This document shows, one piece after another, positions 22,564-34,289 of a stretch of 64,000 bases of DNA. A model generated the notes under the pieces. The model did not search any database. It worked only from the letters and a program-made list of their open reading frames with translations, and was not told where the DNA came from. Numbering within the stretch: the stretch's first letter is position 1; each line of letters begins with the position of its first letter. Source of the DNA: Mactra quadrangularis (lineage: Eukaryota; Mollusca; Bivalvia; Venerida; Mactridae); NCBI GenBank assembly GCA_025267735.1, contig CM046311.1, positions 19,001,020-19,065,019 of the forward strand. Reading direction: 5' to 3'. The translations under genes and the position numbers were made by a program.

Positions 22564-23189
22564 GTAAGTTAAATTTTATATTATCCATTAAACAAGCGCC
22601 ATTTTGTTTATTTATTGAATTAATTTACCTTCATTTCAGAGAGTTCATTCGCATTAATATTAAGTTTTGGATAGCGAAAATGTTAGTAATTTTCTTAATA
22701 ATATTTTGAATATAAAAATGGCGTTGCCTTTTTCAAGTCAAATGTGTCGCTTATATATATTATGTTATGTTGGACGCATTCTAAATACTATTTTTTGCTA
22801 ATAAAAGTGAAATGTATGTTTATGCCAAATTCCACTATAATTACTATGCCATTTTAGTCACCCTTTTTATTTCCATTAAACAAGTGTATATCAACATTTT
22901 GTTCAATTGTAAATGGCGGTTAGCTCACTCTATCGGATTTTCTGGACTTTCTTCTTCACCAGTACTCTTCAAAGAGGAGGCGAAAACTTCTCACGTACGA
23001 AGAAAAATTGGCGAGCATTTCTCCTTAACATGTTTTTCATAGCCCCATATATTTGGAATATCTTAAGCGAGCGACTCGCTTTTAATTTAAACATTCAAAT
23101 TCCCATGTTTATGAAACGTTTATTTTTTGCCAAACGACTCACCTTAACCATCTATTTTATATCGTTTAGTTTCTGAGGTATTATTTGGC

Positions 23190-23470
23190 GAACCCGGGTC
23201 GATAGCGCAGTTGGTTGTGCGCCAGGATTCGGAATCTCTTGTCCAGTAGGGGGTACGGGTTCGAATCCTGCCCGGGGAGGTTATACCCTTCCATGAAAAT
23301 TTGACAATGAAGTCAATTTTCCTCCATTGATTAGATAATATGGAGAAGTTTCCGGCCTTGTGAAAGGGTAGGTGAGTACTGGTTATAGACAAAGGTCCTA
23401 GAAAGCTAGGTGCGCTGGATGTCGTAAAATGACCTAAATTGTGTTGACACGGCATTAAACCCAGTAAAAA
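23190..23470 (+). repeat. tRNA-derived SINE, type 2, full length
   Basis: tRNA head GTCGATAGCGCAGTTGG...GGGTTCGAATCCTGCCCGG, body TATACCCTTCCATGAAAATT, tail GTTGACACGGCATTAAACCC. Lies in the 5' intron of gene B. Other copies: 50400-50672 and 55497-55772 (minus), headless at 51550-51750. Confidence 0.85.
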
Positions 23471-23558
23471 TAGCAATCATTGGCGAGCACTTTACCTTAA
23501 CATGTTCTCATATAGCATTTAACTACGAGTTTTATTTCTTACATTTTCAGCGATCAAG

Positions 23559-23742
23559 ATGCGTATTTCCACGCTTAGTTTACTCTTAGTGGTTGCCTTG
23601 GTTACCCTGACGGTAGTCTATGGTTTTGGTGGTTATGGGGACTCCTATGGACAAGGGGGACAAGGGGCCAATTATGTATACATGCCCTATTATGGCTACG
23701 GTGGAATCAGCGGTGGTACAGGGGGAATGGACACTTGGCTAC
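23559..23742 (+). CDS. Gene B, signal-peptide and Gly/Tyr-rich exon
   Basis: 61 codons plus one base, after acceptor TTACATTTTCAG and an 8-base leader. Residues 1-22 are a signal peptide (MRISTLSLLLVVALVTLTVV, then YG with cleavage near Gly 22). The mature part starts FGGYGDSYGQGGQ and is Gly/Tyr/Gln-rich, ending GGMDTWL. Donor CTAC|GTAAGT leaves one C in phase 1, as in genes A, C and E. It joins to the helix exon at 24531. The predicted product is 95 residues, the longest of the family. Reading through the donor adds 16 unrelated residues before a stop. Confidence 0.75.
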
Positions 23743-24104
23743 GTAAGTTGTCTTTCGGTAGCGTGTATATTAAAGGTCTCTGGCGCATATAATATTAAGG
23801 ATTTGTGACACCAATATTCAGCGCCTAAAGCACATTCTATAAAAGATCATTATATTGGCATATTATATTAAGGGTCTGTGGCACATAATATTAAGAGCAT
23901 CTGACCAATATTCAAATATCATTATTTATTAATTATGTTACACGCATATTTTTTAATTAGAATAAAATATTTTAAATATAAATGATCAGTTTCTCATTAA
24001 AATAGATTTTGTTAAAAAAAATTAGGTGTTGAATTGTCCAATGCACTAATGACATAATTATCAAATAAATACAAGTTTAAGAGGGAACTACGATGTATTA
24101 TATG

Positions 24105-24520
24105 AACATTGCCACCATTATCATCATTAACATCATCGTTATCAACATTATCATCATCCTAATCACCATTATCATCACCATCATCATTAGCATCACCATC
24201 ATCATCATCACCATCATCATAATCATACTTGTATCATTATCACAATCATCATCATTTTTACCATTATCATCATCATCATTACATTATCATTATCATCATT
24301 ACAATCATCATTATCATTTTTAACATTATCATCATCATCATTACATTATCATTATCATCATTACAATCATCATTATCAGTTTTACCATTATCATCATCAT
24401 CATTACATTATCATTATCATCATTACAATCATCATTATCAGTTTTACCATTATCACCATCATCATTATCATCATCATTTACACCATCATCATCATCATTT
24501 TTATCCTCATGATTATATTT
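24105..24520. repeat. ATC/ATT-type microsatellite
   Basis: About 400 bp of interrupted (CAT/TAT)n in the intron of gene B. Long ORFs on both strands (for example Tyr/His/Ile repeats) are artefacts of the triplet repeat. It also contains longer direct copies, such as ATCATTACAATCATCATTAT several times. Confidence 0.95.
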
Positions 24521-24530
24521 TATTTTACAG

Positions 24531-24632
24531 TTGGATTCATCGGTATCCTGTTTGTCCTGGTAATCTTGTTCAGTCAGATTAATGATCAAAATACCACGTC
24601 AAGAATTATATCTATTGCCCCAAGTGTTGATT
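24531..24632 (+). CDS. Gene B helix-and-tail exon
   Basis: Acceptor TTATTTTACAG. Reads L-GFIGILFVLVILFSQ, then a tail INDQNTTSRIISIAPSVD with sequon NTT. It ends GATT|GTAAGT, a strong donor in phase 1, leaving one T. The next acceptor (25763) supplies AA, completing a TAA stop exactly across the junction. Without splicing the frame runs 15 more residues to TAG. Confidence 0.72.
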
Positions 24633-24769
24633 GTAAGTTACTATTCTTTTTTTACTTTCGTCCATTCCTTTCGTAGATTTTTATCTCCATGATCCGTGTC
24701 CTCTAAATAGTTGATACTGCGTCTCTGGAGCATTTACAATTCTTTATTGTTTCAAGAAATTGTTTATAA

Positions 24770-25000
24770 AGGAGCAGTGTTCCAGAGGTAGGACGCGCAC
24801 ATAGAGATCGAAAGCTCGCGGGTTCGATCCCCATTAAGGGCACTGCTAATTTCCTTAAGCAAGAAGTTAACTTACAATTGTTCCACTCCGCCCAGGTGTA
24901 AATGGGTACCGTGGGGGTGATTTCAATGACCAGGAGTTATCGTACAAGACTGTAAAGACGGCTGAACATGTATATGAAAGCAGACTTTAAACCGCACTTT
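24770..25000 (+). repeat. tRNA-derived SINE, type 3
   Basis: B box GGGTTCGATCCCC, then GGGCACTGCTAATTTCCTTA, CCAGGTGTAAATGGGTAC and TGAACATGTATATGAAAGC. The same unit is at 45108-45385, and inverted at 28915-29150 and 30640-30860. Confidence 0.82.
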
Positions 25001-25077
25001 AACTCTAGGAAGGGACAAATACCTACGGAGATATTCGGAATAACTTGGTGCGGCAGAAATATCCCACTGGTTCATGT

Positions 25078-25148
25078 CATTCGGAACAACCTCGGCGATC
25101 ATCTACAAAGTTTATCTGCGTAGAAGATAGCTGAGGTAGTTCCGAATG
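25078..25148. mobile_element. Palindromic mini-MITE, CATTCGG family
   Basis: 71 bp from CATTCGGAACAACCTCGG to CTGAGGTAGTTCCGAATG, flanked by a perfect 9-bp duplication GGTTCATGT (25069-25077 and 25149-25157). A second half element (ATTCGGAATAACTTGG) lies just left at about 25032. Confidence 0.9.
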
Positions 25149-25763
25149 GGTTCATGTATAGATTTTGCTAGAATGATCTAGGAAACCATTCATTTACGTT
25201 TTTATTTCGTATGATGTATTATACAGAAGAAATACACTGCAGAGAAAAGTCTGATGGCGAGTTTTTGGCCCGCTTGTTTGAATAATGTCAAAGAAGCTTC
25301 TGCTCGGATGCGCCAGGCTGGACCGACGCATGTCCGCCATTTTTGTAGCAAGTTGTATGACATTACTGATACTTTCTTTTTTTTACAAAAATACTATATC
25401 ATTCCATTGCTTTTTTGTTTTTTTCTTTTTCGAAATGTATTATGTTTGTTTTTCCTAAATTCCTTAATTTTACAAATTATGTATCTATATAATCAACTGA
25501 AGTAAAATGTACAAAAGTACAAAAGTACAGTAAAAGGACCATTACATAGACTATCACACTCGACTGTCCTAATAACAAATGGTCTCAATATAGTGACACA
25601 TTCCTTTAAAAAGTAACCAGGACTTAAAATTACTCCAAAATTGCACAATTTCGACAAACGTATCTATGATTGCCTTCATAGTGGATCTTTACTGTATTTG
25701 AAAAATATGCGGGATGACCCATTAGACGCCAATAAATTAAAATCAAAACTTGTATATTTTCAG

Positions 25764-25920
25764 AAATAAACACGATCAGAGACATTACTGGACATTATGA
25801 AGAAGTAATGGTATACAAGTATACATCCTATCAACATGATTATATACAAATACTATACATGCTAATTATAACAATCCTGTCGTCATTTTATTGTTTCAAA
25901 TAAATTGTGTTAAAATGTAA
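25764..25920 (+). other. Gene B 3' exon
   Basis: Starts after TATATTTTCAG with AA, which completes the stop codon begun at 24632. AATAAA at 25899-25904 is the likely polyadenylation signal, so the transcript should end near 25920. Confidence 0.6.
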
Positions 25921-26295
25921 CATTGTTTTTCTTTCTTGTTTTTTATTATTTACTGCGAAAGTTTGAAAGCTCGAAATCAATGGCTCATGACAAAGCGTTA
26001 GAGCAAACTATAGGACAGCACATTATCAACAATATAGAAATGTTTACGATTAAACTTGGTCGTAAGACACGTTGATAATACAGGCTTCAGGTGCATAACT
26101 GGTCGAAATTCGACATTGTTGCTGTACTAAGTTTCTTACTAGTTATCAAAGGAATGTACAATCATAAATAAAGATATTTGACTGATTCAGGAAAATGTTC
26201 AATCAATCCGGGTATTTCGAGCCATCAGAATTCGAACTTTCGACTTTTACTGTATGTATTACTGTCTTTAAGCAAATTGCTGTCCTACTTCAGCT

Positions 26296-27055
26296 GCGAA
26301 GTCTACTATATGACTAACTTTAGCTGTGAAGTTGACTAGCTGACTAACTTCAGCTGTGTAGTTGACTAGCTGACTATCTTTAGCTGTGAAGTTGACTAGC
26401 TGACTAACTTTAGCTTTGTAGTTGACTAGCTGACTAACTTAGCTGTGTAGTTGACAAGCTGACTAACTTTAGCTGTGTAGTTGACTAGATCACTAACTTT
26501 AGCTGTGTAGTTGACTAGCTAAGTAACTTTAGCTGTCTAGTTGACTAGCCGACTAACTTTAACTGTGTAGTTGATTAGCTGACTAACTTCAGCTGTGTAG
26601 TTGACTAGCTGACTAACTTTAGCTATGTAGTTGACTAGCTGACTAACTTTAGCTGTGTAGTTGACTAACTTACTAACTTCAGCTGTGTAGTTGACAAGCT
26701 GAATAACTTTAGCTGTTAAGTTGACTAGCTGACTATTTTTAACTGTGTAGTTGTCTCGCTGACTTACTTTAACTGTGTTGTTGACTAGCTGACTAACTTC
26801 AACTGTGTAGTTGACTAGCTGACTTACTTAGCTGTGTAGTTGTCTAACTGACTAACTTTAACCGTGTAGTTGACTAGCTGACTAACTTTAGCTGTGTAGT
26901 TGACTAGCTGACTAACTTTAGCTATGTAGTTGACTAGCTGACTTACTTTAGTTGTGTATTGACTAGTTGACTAACTTTAACTGTGTTATTGACTAGCTCA
27001 CTTACTTCAACTGTGTAGTTGACTAGCTGACTAAATTCAGCTGAGCTGACTAACT
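26296..27055. repeat. 30-bp minisatellite, about 25 copies
   Basis: The unit is close to TTGACTAGCTGACTAACTTT AGCTGTGTAG (30 bp), with single-base variants and a few 28-29 bp units. Because the unit is a multiple of three, short ORFs run through it; they are not taken as genes. It starts about 400 bp after gene B ends. Confidence 0.95.
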
Positions 27056-27452
27056 GTAGTTGTGTATTTAACTTGCAACTCGTGCCGTAACTGACGTGCA
27101 GGGTTTGTTTTTTATGAAGGTTTACATGGAAATGTTTACAATATGCAATCCTTAATTCAATATGCAATTACATTGTATATATTTGATATGCAATTCAATA
27201 TTTAGGCAAATGTGACTGACATATATAATAATCCAATAAAAAAGAAATAAAGTTTAATATGCCGTTTAGGATTACTTGAGCGAAAACTCAATGTTATTTG
27301 TAAAAGCAAACGTAATCCTAAACGATCTAACATAAGTAAAATCAAGACAGTCATGTAGATTATATTCACCTTGCAAGTACTTTAAAGTGCTGAGAAGTTT
27401 CTCTAAAATGCAAAGATTTTCCCTTTAAGTTTGCTCGAATGGTCTAAAGGTA
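27056..27452. other. Intergenic, nothing recognised
   Basis: A short inverted pair, CCGTTTAGGATTAC (27262) and GTAATCCTAAACG (27312), may be another small MITE. Confidence 0.45.
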
Positions 27453-27628
27453 CAGGACATCCTCTCTTGAACAACACCCACTGGGAGAAACTCAAGTATG
27501 TTGCTGTGTAGAGGTCGTTGCTATGCAGAGGGTATATGCAATTAAAATAACGACAAAGGGAAATATCAAAAGCTGTTGTTGAGCAGAGGATTTGTTCTGT
27601 AGAGGACCGCTCTTAAGAGGTTATACTG
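27453..27628. mobile_element. pogo-like MITE, 176 bp
   Basis: Inverted copy of 18163-18338 with the same length. TA flanks both ends. It shares GTTGTTGAGCAGAGGATTTG-type sequence in the body. Confidence 0.82.
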
Positions 27629-27816
27629 TACTCAGATCATAATGAAATCGATTGAAGTACTCACACTCCCAGAGATATAAATCATGTTTTAATTTGACCC
27701 TATCATAATCTAAACATCAGGATGGAGAAAAATACTGATTTCTTGTACAATTATAAAGCTATACGGGAGTTAAACTTTATGTTTAGGAACTTCGAAATAA
27801 CTGTTACCGTAATTAA

Positions 27817-28158
27817 AGGTACTAGTTCACAGATTTGGTTTATTTTTTCTATAATTTCAAAATACCATTCAGTGTCTGTGATTGTGTCGAAAAATTATTC
27901 TATTTTTTAAGACAAACTGACCTATATGTTGCAAGAAATATACAAAAAAATATCACAAAAATGCACTAAAAGTATCTATACAGTGACATACGGGGTAGAT
28001 TTTTACTATATGAACACCATCATTTGTACTTGTATGTCAATTTGCACTTAAATTGTTATTATCAAATCAATACTTTTCTGCTTAAACATGGTTCCAAACA
28101 ATTTTGATAGATTCAAAAAAAAGTTGATGTTTAAGTTAAAATCTGTAAATGAGTACCT
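27817..28158. mobile_element. TTAA-type MITE, 342 bp
   Basis: Left end AGGTACTAGTTCACAGATTT, right end AAATCTGTAAATGAGTACCT, preceded by TTAA (right flank mutated to ATAA). Same family as 29828-30169 and 62963-63305. Confidence 0.82.
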
Positions 28159-28914
28159 ATAAGTGTGCTTGCACTGTCAAAAATGTTGTGTTCAAATCGA
28201 AGTCAGCAAAATTTTCATATATTAACCATAGCATTGGGGTGCGTTTGCTAGGAGAATTGAACTCTTCGCCGTTAATGCGGACAGCTTTTGATTAATAGGG
28301 AATGTCAAAACCTGTTTCGCGCCATTATTAAAGTTCGGAAATTTTTGCAGGCAATGGACGATATGATCATTTTAAAAGAACATACAATATCAATCAAATG
28401 AGCTATTTATATTTATTTTTGTACCCGATTTTTTTAATTCTTTCTTTTGTTAAATTGAAATTATTAAAATGGCACAAAGGGAGGCAACAATGTCGATAAC
28501 TTTAATTGGATTTAACTCCCTTGAGTACTGCTATATCATGCGATCAGTGATAGGTTTTTTTTTTGTTCATTTGAGAAAAACTGGTATTTTATGGCAACAG
28601 AATAAATGGTTGTAACTTTCATTTGTTTGATCGTTATTTGTACTCAAATCTTACTCAAATAGCCAAGCGTTTGCCTTCTTTAGCAAAACACATGACTAGC
28701 ACTTAACGTTCCAATACACCATGCCATTACTTTCTCTGTAAGGGAAAATGGATAAAAAAGACATGGTTACCAAAGCTGTTAATATTCTGCTAGAAGGTGG
28801 CTTACGCTGTTGATTTTTGTGTTTGCCTGCGAAAGAAGAACTGTGTGTATTAGGCTTGCATGTTGTCGCACGATCATGACGTTCTATCCGTCTCCTTCCC
28901 TTAATAAAAGTTAC
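28159..28914. other. Intergenic, nothing recognised
   Basis: No supported feature. Confidence 0.5.
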
Positions 28915-29150
28915 AGTTAAAGTGCGGTTTCCATATACATGTTCAGCCGACTTTACGATCTTATACGCTAAATCCTGATCATTGAAATCGCCCTTAGGCA
29001 GGCTATCCCTCACAGTTCCCATTTACACCTGGGTGGAGTGGAGCACTTGTAGGTTAATTTCTTAATCAAGGAAATTAGCAGTGTCCCTAGTGGGGATCGA
29101 ACTTGGGACCTCTCGATCGCATCCTACCACTTGACCAGTGACCACTGCTC
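28915..29150 (-). repeat. tRNA-derived SINE, type 3
   Basis: Reverse copy of the unit at 24770-25000, with B box, GCACTGCTAATTTCC and the GGGTGTAAATGGG block recognisable. The 108-residue minus-strand ORF at 28696-29022 is a product of this repeat. Confidence 0.8.
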
Positions 29151-29823
29151 CCACAATATATGCATACTTGTGGACAGATAACTCGGTTTATGTTAATCGA
29201 CTGAATTACTTCCCCTTTAATGTATCTTTGTTGATAAGGAAGTTTATGAGAACATGATTTTTGTGGTGGTGTGTGGGGTACACAAATGCACTAAGATCTG
29301 AAACATGAAATAAAAAATTGAATCTTTGAAGATCGGTATACACGTTTATTAACCCTTTACTGGTTGCGACATGTGTGAAAAGAAGATATTTTTTCACATT
29401 AACACGCCAGGGCAAATTCAAGATGGTCTAATTTCATTACTAGTTAAATTACAGATTTGCAACGAGGTTATTTCCTTGTGTCTGTCAAGCAAGTTGAGCC
29501 CCAATCTCAGTTACCATGGCAAAGCTGGGGCGGAGCAAGAAGGACAAAAAATGCAATTTTCACTCCTTTTCAACCCAAATTTTGCATTTCATTCAGTAAT
29601 TTTCAAAAATTGAGGTCCTAAGTGCCGATGCGGGACGCTGCGCCCCCTTCAAAAGCCAGCAACAAAGAGGGGCACATCCCCTTTTTAGACCCCCCCCTGA
29701 ATGTTTATTTTGTATACAGCCTACATTAACCATAACTTTCCTTTTGCTGGTGAATTACCAAATTGCAGGACAAAACACTTTCAAATGACAAGAAAAAGAA
29801 TAATCTAGATAATAAACAACTAA
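29151..29823. other. Intergenic, nothing recognised
   Basis: No supported gene. A C-rich patch near 29640-29700 has no clear meaning. Confidence 0.5.
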
Positions 29824-29827
29824 TTAA

Positions 29828-30169
29828 AGGTACTAGTTCACAGATTTTGTTTATTTTTTCTATAATTTCAAAATACCATTGAGTGTTTGTAATTGTGTCG
29901 AAAAACAATTCTTATTATTTTAAGACAAACTGACCTATATGTAGCAAGAAATATACAATAAAAATCACAAAAATGCACTAAAACTGTCTATACCGTGAGA
30001 TACGGGGTAGATTTTTACTACATAAAACACCATCATTTGTTGTAATATGTCAATTTGCACTAAAATTGTCATAATCAGAACACTACTTTCCTGCATCTAA
30101 AAATATTTCCGTACAAATTTGATAGTTTTAGAAAAAAATGATATTCAAGTTGTTTGTGAATGAGTAACT
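29828..30169. mobile_element. TTAA-type MITE, 342 bp
   Basis: Perfect TTAA on both sides (29824-29827, 30170-30173). Same orientation as and very similar to the copy 2 kb to its left. Confidence 0.87.
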
Positions 30170-30639
30170 TTAATAAACATCTGGTTAATGGCATTGTGTG
30201 CTTTGTTTATCATAAAAGAACAAATTATTTCTGAACACCAGCAATTAGATACGAAACTAAGCACTGAAGCACTGCATTTGTTTAAAAAGAAACAAGCTTG
30301 GTGGATCGAGGGGTCGCAGGTTCAAACACCATCAATGTTTATTTCCTTGAATCAGATATTCAATATAGTCAAATCATTAGAAATACAATGTTTAATTAGA
30401 TACCAATTTCACCCAAAAAAATGCTGATTTCATAAACATAGATCTGTATTTGGTGGATTCTACCTTAAAATGTACCGTTACGTTACGTTTTTAATAATTT
30501 TACGTTAGCAAAGAAGAAATTCGTAAAAAGATTTGCATAGCTTCATGCATACATGTAAAGTAAAAGTAAAAGTAATTTAAAGTAAGTTTCATGCATACGC
30601 ACGTTCACCGACTTTATAGCTATTATCCCTGGTCATCGG

Positions 30640-30860
30640 GCTACTGGTATCTATATATCAATCTCCCTGGGGAGTCTTTTAACTCCGCTTAGTGCAGCCG
30701 ACACTTTGGCGCAACGGAATTATACCACCCTTACAGGTACCCGTTTAGGTATACACCTGGGTGAAGTAAAGCAATCGCAGGTAAATTTCTTGCTCAAGGA
30801 AATTAGCAGTGCCCCTGGTGAGGTTCGAACCCGGGACCTCTCGATCCCTATGCGTATGTG
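30640..30860 (-). repeat. tRNA-derived SINE, type 3, partial
   Basis: Reverse orientation; contains GGTTCGAACCCGGGACCTCT and GAAATTAGCAGTGCCCCTGG. Confidence 0.75.
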
Positions 30861-31280
30861 AATATATATGTGAATAGCTAATTCAGCACTTTCTAGGGTG
30901 GAAACGTGGTGACAAAAGAATTAATAGAAAATGACGAGCAAGAGAAAATGAATCAATTTTATTTTATGTTGTTAATTTCATATTTGATTGTCCTTAGGTC
31001 AAATTTTGATGATCTTGTGCGAGAAGCTAAACAAGGCCTTGAGGATATTTTATAGCGATACAATAAAATGACAACCACGGAATTTTGGAAGCCGGTCCTT
31101 AATATCTTTATTGTGAACATTCCATAAAAATACGGCCATTAATACAATACTTAACGTCTAAAGCAAGGTTTAACAACAGTTCAGTTCCGTATTGTATCCG
31201 GTGAATAAAACAAGCCTAAAAATCGTCGCGCCTATTTCGCGTAGTCCCGCCCATCGGACCGCCTTAAACTCCGCCTTGTT
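30861..31280. other. Upstream region of gene C
   Basis: No repeat recognised; may hold promoter sequence. A GC-richer patch begins near 31220. Confidence 0.35.
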
Positions 31281-31284
31281 TTAG

Positions 31285-31377
31285 TCGTTTATAGCTGTAT
31301 TTAATGTATCGAATGGTGCAGAATTTGCTATTCGCCACACTGTACATCAGGAAACCGAGTCTCATTCCTGTAGGACG
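31285..31377 (+). promoter_or_regulatory. Possible promoter and non-coding first exon of gene C
   Basis: TTTATAGC (about 31289) could act as a TATA-like element. GTAGGACG|GTAAGT at 31377/31378 is a strong donor. The matching acceptor would be TTTGTTTTAG at 32618, seven bases before the gene C ATG. Confidence 0.45.
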
Positions 31378-31694
31378 GTAAGTTGAATCTTATTTTATTA
31401 TTATATATCATTTCAAGCAAGTTAGTTGTTCACTGATTTGATTTTTTTTCATATTTTAAAATTAGCATTGTACATCCTTGAATTTTTACAAATCTGACTT
31501 ATAAGTGTCGGTAATTGTTTTTCAATAGAATAAATTTTCAATTACTTGCGGCAAACTGATGTATAGGTTGTTAGAAAATATAAAATAAAGGTCCCAAAAA
31601 GCACAAAAATGCTATACCTTTTCTATAAAAGGGTTCGCTTTGTACAACAAAATCATCGTAAAATTCACGATTTTTGATATTGTATGTTAATTTG

Positions 31695-31696
<2 letters not shown>

Positions 31697-31772
<76 letters not shown>
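31697..31772. repeat. (TA)n microsatellite
   Basis: About 38 uninterrupted TA units in the 5' intron of gene C. Confidence 0.98.
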
Positions 31773-31776
<4 letters not shown>

Positions 31777-31929
31777 CCAAAGCTATGTACTATGTACACG
31801 TTTATCAAATAAAATTCTGTTCTGTTCTTTTTTGTTATACAATTGTCATTTATCAGAACACTACTTTATTGCTTCCAAATGTTTATATAAAATTAGAGTT
31901 TTAAAAAATTCAAACTAAAGCAATAATCT

Positions 31930-32215
31930 ATAGTGCGTACAAAAATAACAAAATGAACTAATCCATTTTAGAGGTAGGCAGTATTGAAAATAAAAGTTGT
32001 ATAATTCATTTTAACAAAATTAGTGTGGCGGATAAACCAACACCTCTTGGTCAATCATGCTTGCAATGGTAAAACACTTCACCATTACACCAACAAGACA
32101 CTCATAAAACATATTAAAATTATGTATGTTATTGTCATCCCCTGTCGTGGATTAGTTCATTGTATTGTTTATATAAACAGTGTTATGTTTTGTTTTTGTA
32201 CGAAATATATTTTAA
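31930..32215 (+). repeat. Interspersed repeat N
   Basis: Matches 13085-13390: GTGCGTACAAAAATAACA, CCATTTTAGAGGTAGG, CACCATTACACCAACA, CCTGTCGTGGATTAGTTCAT and a TTTTTGTACGAA end. Confidence 0.72.
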
Positions 32216-32284
32216 ATTAGATTTAAACCCAATTTAAATATTCCAAAATAAAAGTCTTCGCACACATACTGGCTTATTTTACAT

Positions 32285-32590
32285 CTGATAAGCTTGCAGA
32301 GTGGGTAGCGTTCATGTGGCATTTCTTATTATAATATTATTGACGCAACTCGCATGTGAAACGTCATATCAAAGCCCGTGAATAACACGCGCTGTGAAAA
32401 TGATAAGAAAACTCGATTTAAAACTAGAAATTATTAAATTTCGATGGCTATTGAAACTGTTTCGTCTATTAACTAAAGCTATGCATTGACTGGTAGACAC
32501 AAAGGTCATCTAAACATGACCCCATGTGCGATATCGGAAGATCCAATGACAGCGGTCTATAGGATAGCTGTTTACAGAGATTGTTTTTGT
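32285..32590 (-). repeat. Interspersed repeat R1, diverged
   Basis: Reverse orientation relative to 46845-47225. CTGTTTACAGAGATTG marks its end and GTTTCGTCTA...GCATTGACTGGTAGACA the middle. It abuts the gene C coding exon. Confidence 0.6.
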
Positions 32591-32625
32591 AGTAATCTTG
32601 TGTTATTGTTTGTTTTAGAATCAAA

Positions 32626-32743
32626 ATGAAGGTGCCAACTGTTACATTGTTGATGGTGGTTTGTTTGGTTGGCTTAGTCGTCGCTCAGTACGGCAGCTAT
32701 GGTGGTTATGGACAAACGCAAAGCAGCGGATTCGGAGGCGGTC
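32626..32743 (+). CDS. Gene C, signal-peptide and Gly/Tyr/Gln-rich exon
   Basis: 39 codons plus one base, after acceptor TTTGTTTTAG. MKVPTVTLLMVVCLVGLVVA is a signal peptide with likely cleavage before Gln 21, so the mature protein would start QYGSYGGYGQTQSSGFGGG and could form an N-terminal pyroglutamate. The ectodomain is only 19 residues. Donor GGTC|GTAAGT leaves one C in phase 1. The exon is too short for a 60-residue ORF cut-off. The start closely resembles gene F (MKAVAVTLLALVCLAGLVLC-QY) and gene A. Three clear helix exons follow (34290, 35113, 35687) plus one weak candidate (34051). Products would be 72-73 residues. Confidence 0.75.
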
Positions 32744-33184
32744 GTAAGTTGAAATTTATGTTCTTTCTTCTTTCTTTATGTTGAAACTTTACCTATCTTT
32801 GTGTCTTTTGTATAACAAACTTGAGGTATTTGTTTCCAACTTGTAATTTAAGTCTGGTTTAACTTGAATGATGAACAGGGAAAACATCTAATTTAGCGGA
32901 CACCGGAAGTAAATATATATATGCGCACGCATCGCGCTGTTACTATGAGCAGGTGCCAAAAGCGATTTTTTGCTGTAAAACGTGCCGCTAGTTTTCTGTT
33001 ATTATGTGGGCTGTCGCCCCAACACATGTTATTGCAATTACACATTCATAATCGTCAGCTTTTAAAGTAAAATTGTATATTCAGCCCCAGTTAGGGTCTC
33101 TAACCACTTTAAATATTGATACATTTTATACCTTACATTTCAATAATCCTTGCTGCAATTCCAGGAAGTACTTTCTACGACCGC

Positions 33185-33285
33185 TCTGGCTTTGATACAA
33201 AAAATCCAAGGAAGCTAGGTTAGGTGACCTAGCCCCCGTAAAATAACCATAAATTGTGTGCATTGCGTTCCACCCAATAAAAAAA
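33185..33285 (+). repeat. SINE type 2 tail fragment
   Basis: Contains GGAAGCTAGGTTAGGTGACC...CCGTAAAATAACCATAAATT, a diverged form of the tail at 23395-23465. Confidence 0.55.
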
Positions 33286-33407
33286 CTTATGTGATATACA
33301 CATACAGTTATATACACTCCAGAGACCGCTGGCTTCAGTTTTATTATACAATTAAAAACAGTGCAGCATCTACATTCATGACTCACTATACCCAACTTCT
33401 TTCAGTC

Positions 33408-33550
33408 TGTTGCGACTATCCCTGGCTACTTCGCCCAAATGGCTACCGGTCTAATGCGATCATAATTATTCCGGTCCGATGCGACCGTCCCTGGCTACTA
33501 CGCGCTAAAATGGCTACCGGTCTACTGGGGTCGTATTTCTTCTTGACTTA
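33408..33550. repeat. Tandem duplication, two units of about 70 bp
   Basis: The block TGCGACTATCCCTGGCTACT...AATGGCTACCGGTCTA is followed by a second copy, TGCGACCGTCCCTGGCTACT...AATGGCTACCGGTCTA, in the gene C intron. Confidence 0.85.
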
Positions 33551-34050
33551 TGAGACCAAATAATTTCAACAACGACCAAACGACTTCCTGCTTATTGAGG
33601 CCATATCGCTCCATGTCTACTGCGGTCATGACACTTGCCTGATTATGTATGTAATTTTTTGCAGGTGGAGATAGATAGATTCATTTCGGCTATCTATACA
33701 TTAAGTATAATGGTATAATATTCAAAAACATATGGAAACAAATAAACATGTAAAATTTCTTGTCTCGGATATGCTGAGCATCTATCTTTATCGGGTCAGG
33801 CAAAGCGCAATAATAGCGGCACCTACAATGGCATCTTCAGGTTACAAAATTTTCATTTTAAGTTTCTCTTTATTTTGCATGAACAATTTCTGACGATGGT
33901 CACTGCAAAGTAGACATGTTTCGGATGTTGACAATATATCGTTAGAATTTCGGATACTTAGTATAGCATAAATGTAACCTAACGACTAAAAAGATATTCA
34001 CTGTTATTCTTGTACTAATTTCCATTGATGAAATGTTCATTTTAAAACAG

Positions 34051-34130
34051 AATTATCCGATGCATTGTTCAATACATCGGGTGCCGCCATTATTCTGCTT
34101 TGCCTGACGTGTTTTTACTCGTCAAAGTAG
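34051..34130 (+). CDS. Gene C, weak candidate alternative exon
   Basis: After ATTTTAAAACAG, in the phase needed by the gene C donor, the frame reads Q-LSDALFNTSGAAIILLCLT, then CFYSSK and TAG. It ends in a hydrophobic run and has the FNTS sequence common in family tails, but in the wrong order (tail-like part first). The pyrimidine tract is poor. It may be a chance frame. Confidence 0.25.
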
Positions 34131-34289
34131 GACTGGGAACCAGACAACAGACCACCTACCCAAGAAAGAGAAACTCTTATTTTCATTGTGGCCCTTCGCA
34201 AAGAATCGACAAATCAAAGTGTCGACAAATTAGTAATAATTATATTCATTGTATCAATCTACATGTTTTAACCATTTTACATGTTGTAG

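Noticed and set aside
22283..22588. 101-residue minus-strand ORF
   Set aside because: No domain, start context or splice context; it overlaps the TATA box and first exon predicted for gene B.
24093..24589. Open frames of 76-117 residues on both strands in the His/Tyr/Ile or Asp/Met repeat
   Set aside because: They are translations of a triplet microsatellite and lie in the gene B intron.
26296..27055. A CRISPR-like array
   Set aside because: Units are contiguous 30-bp tandem repeats without spacers, in a eukaryotic genome.
31571..31904. ORFs of repeated Tyr-Ile
   Set aside because: They come from the (TA)n tract.
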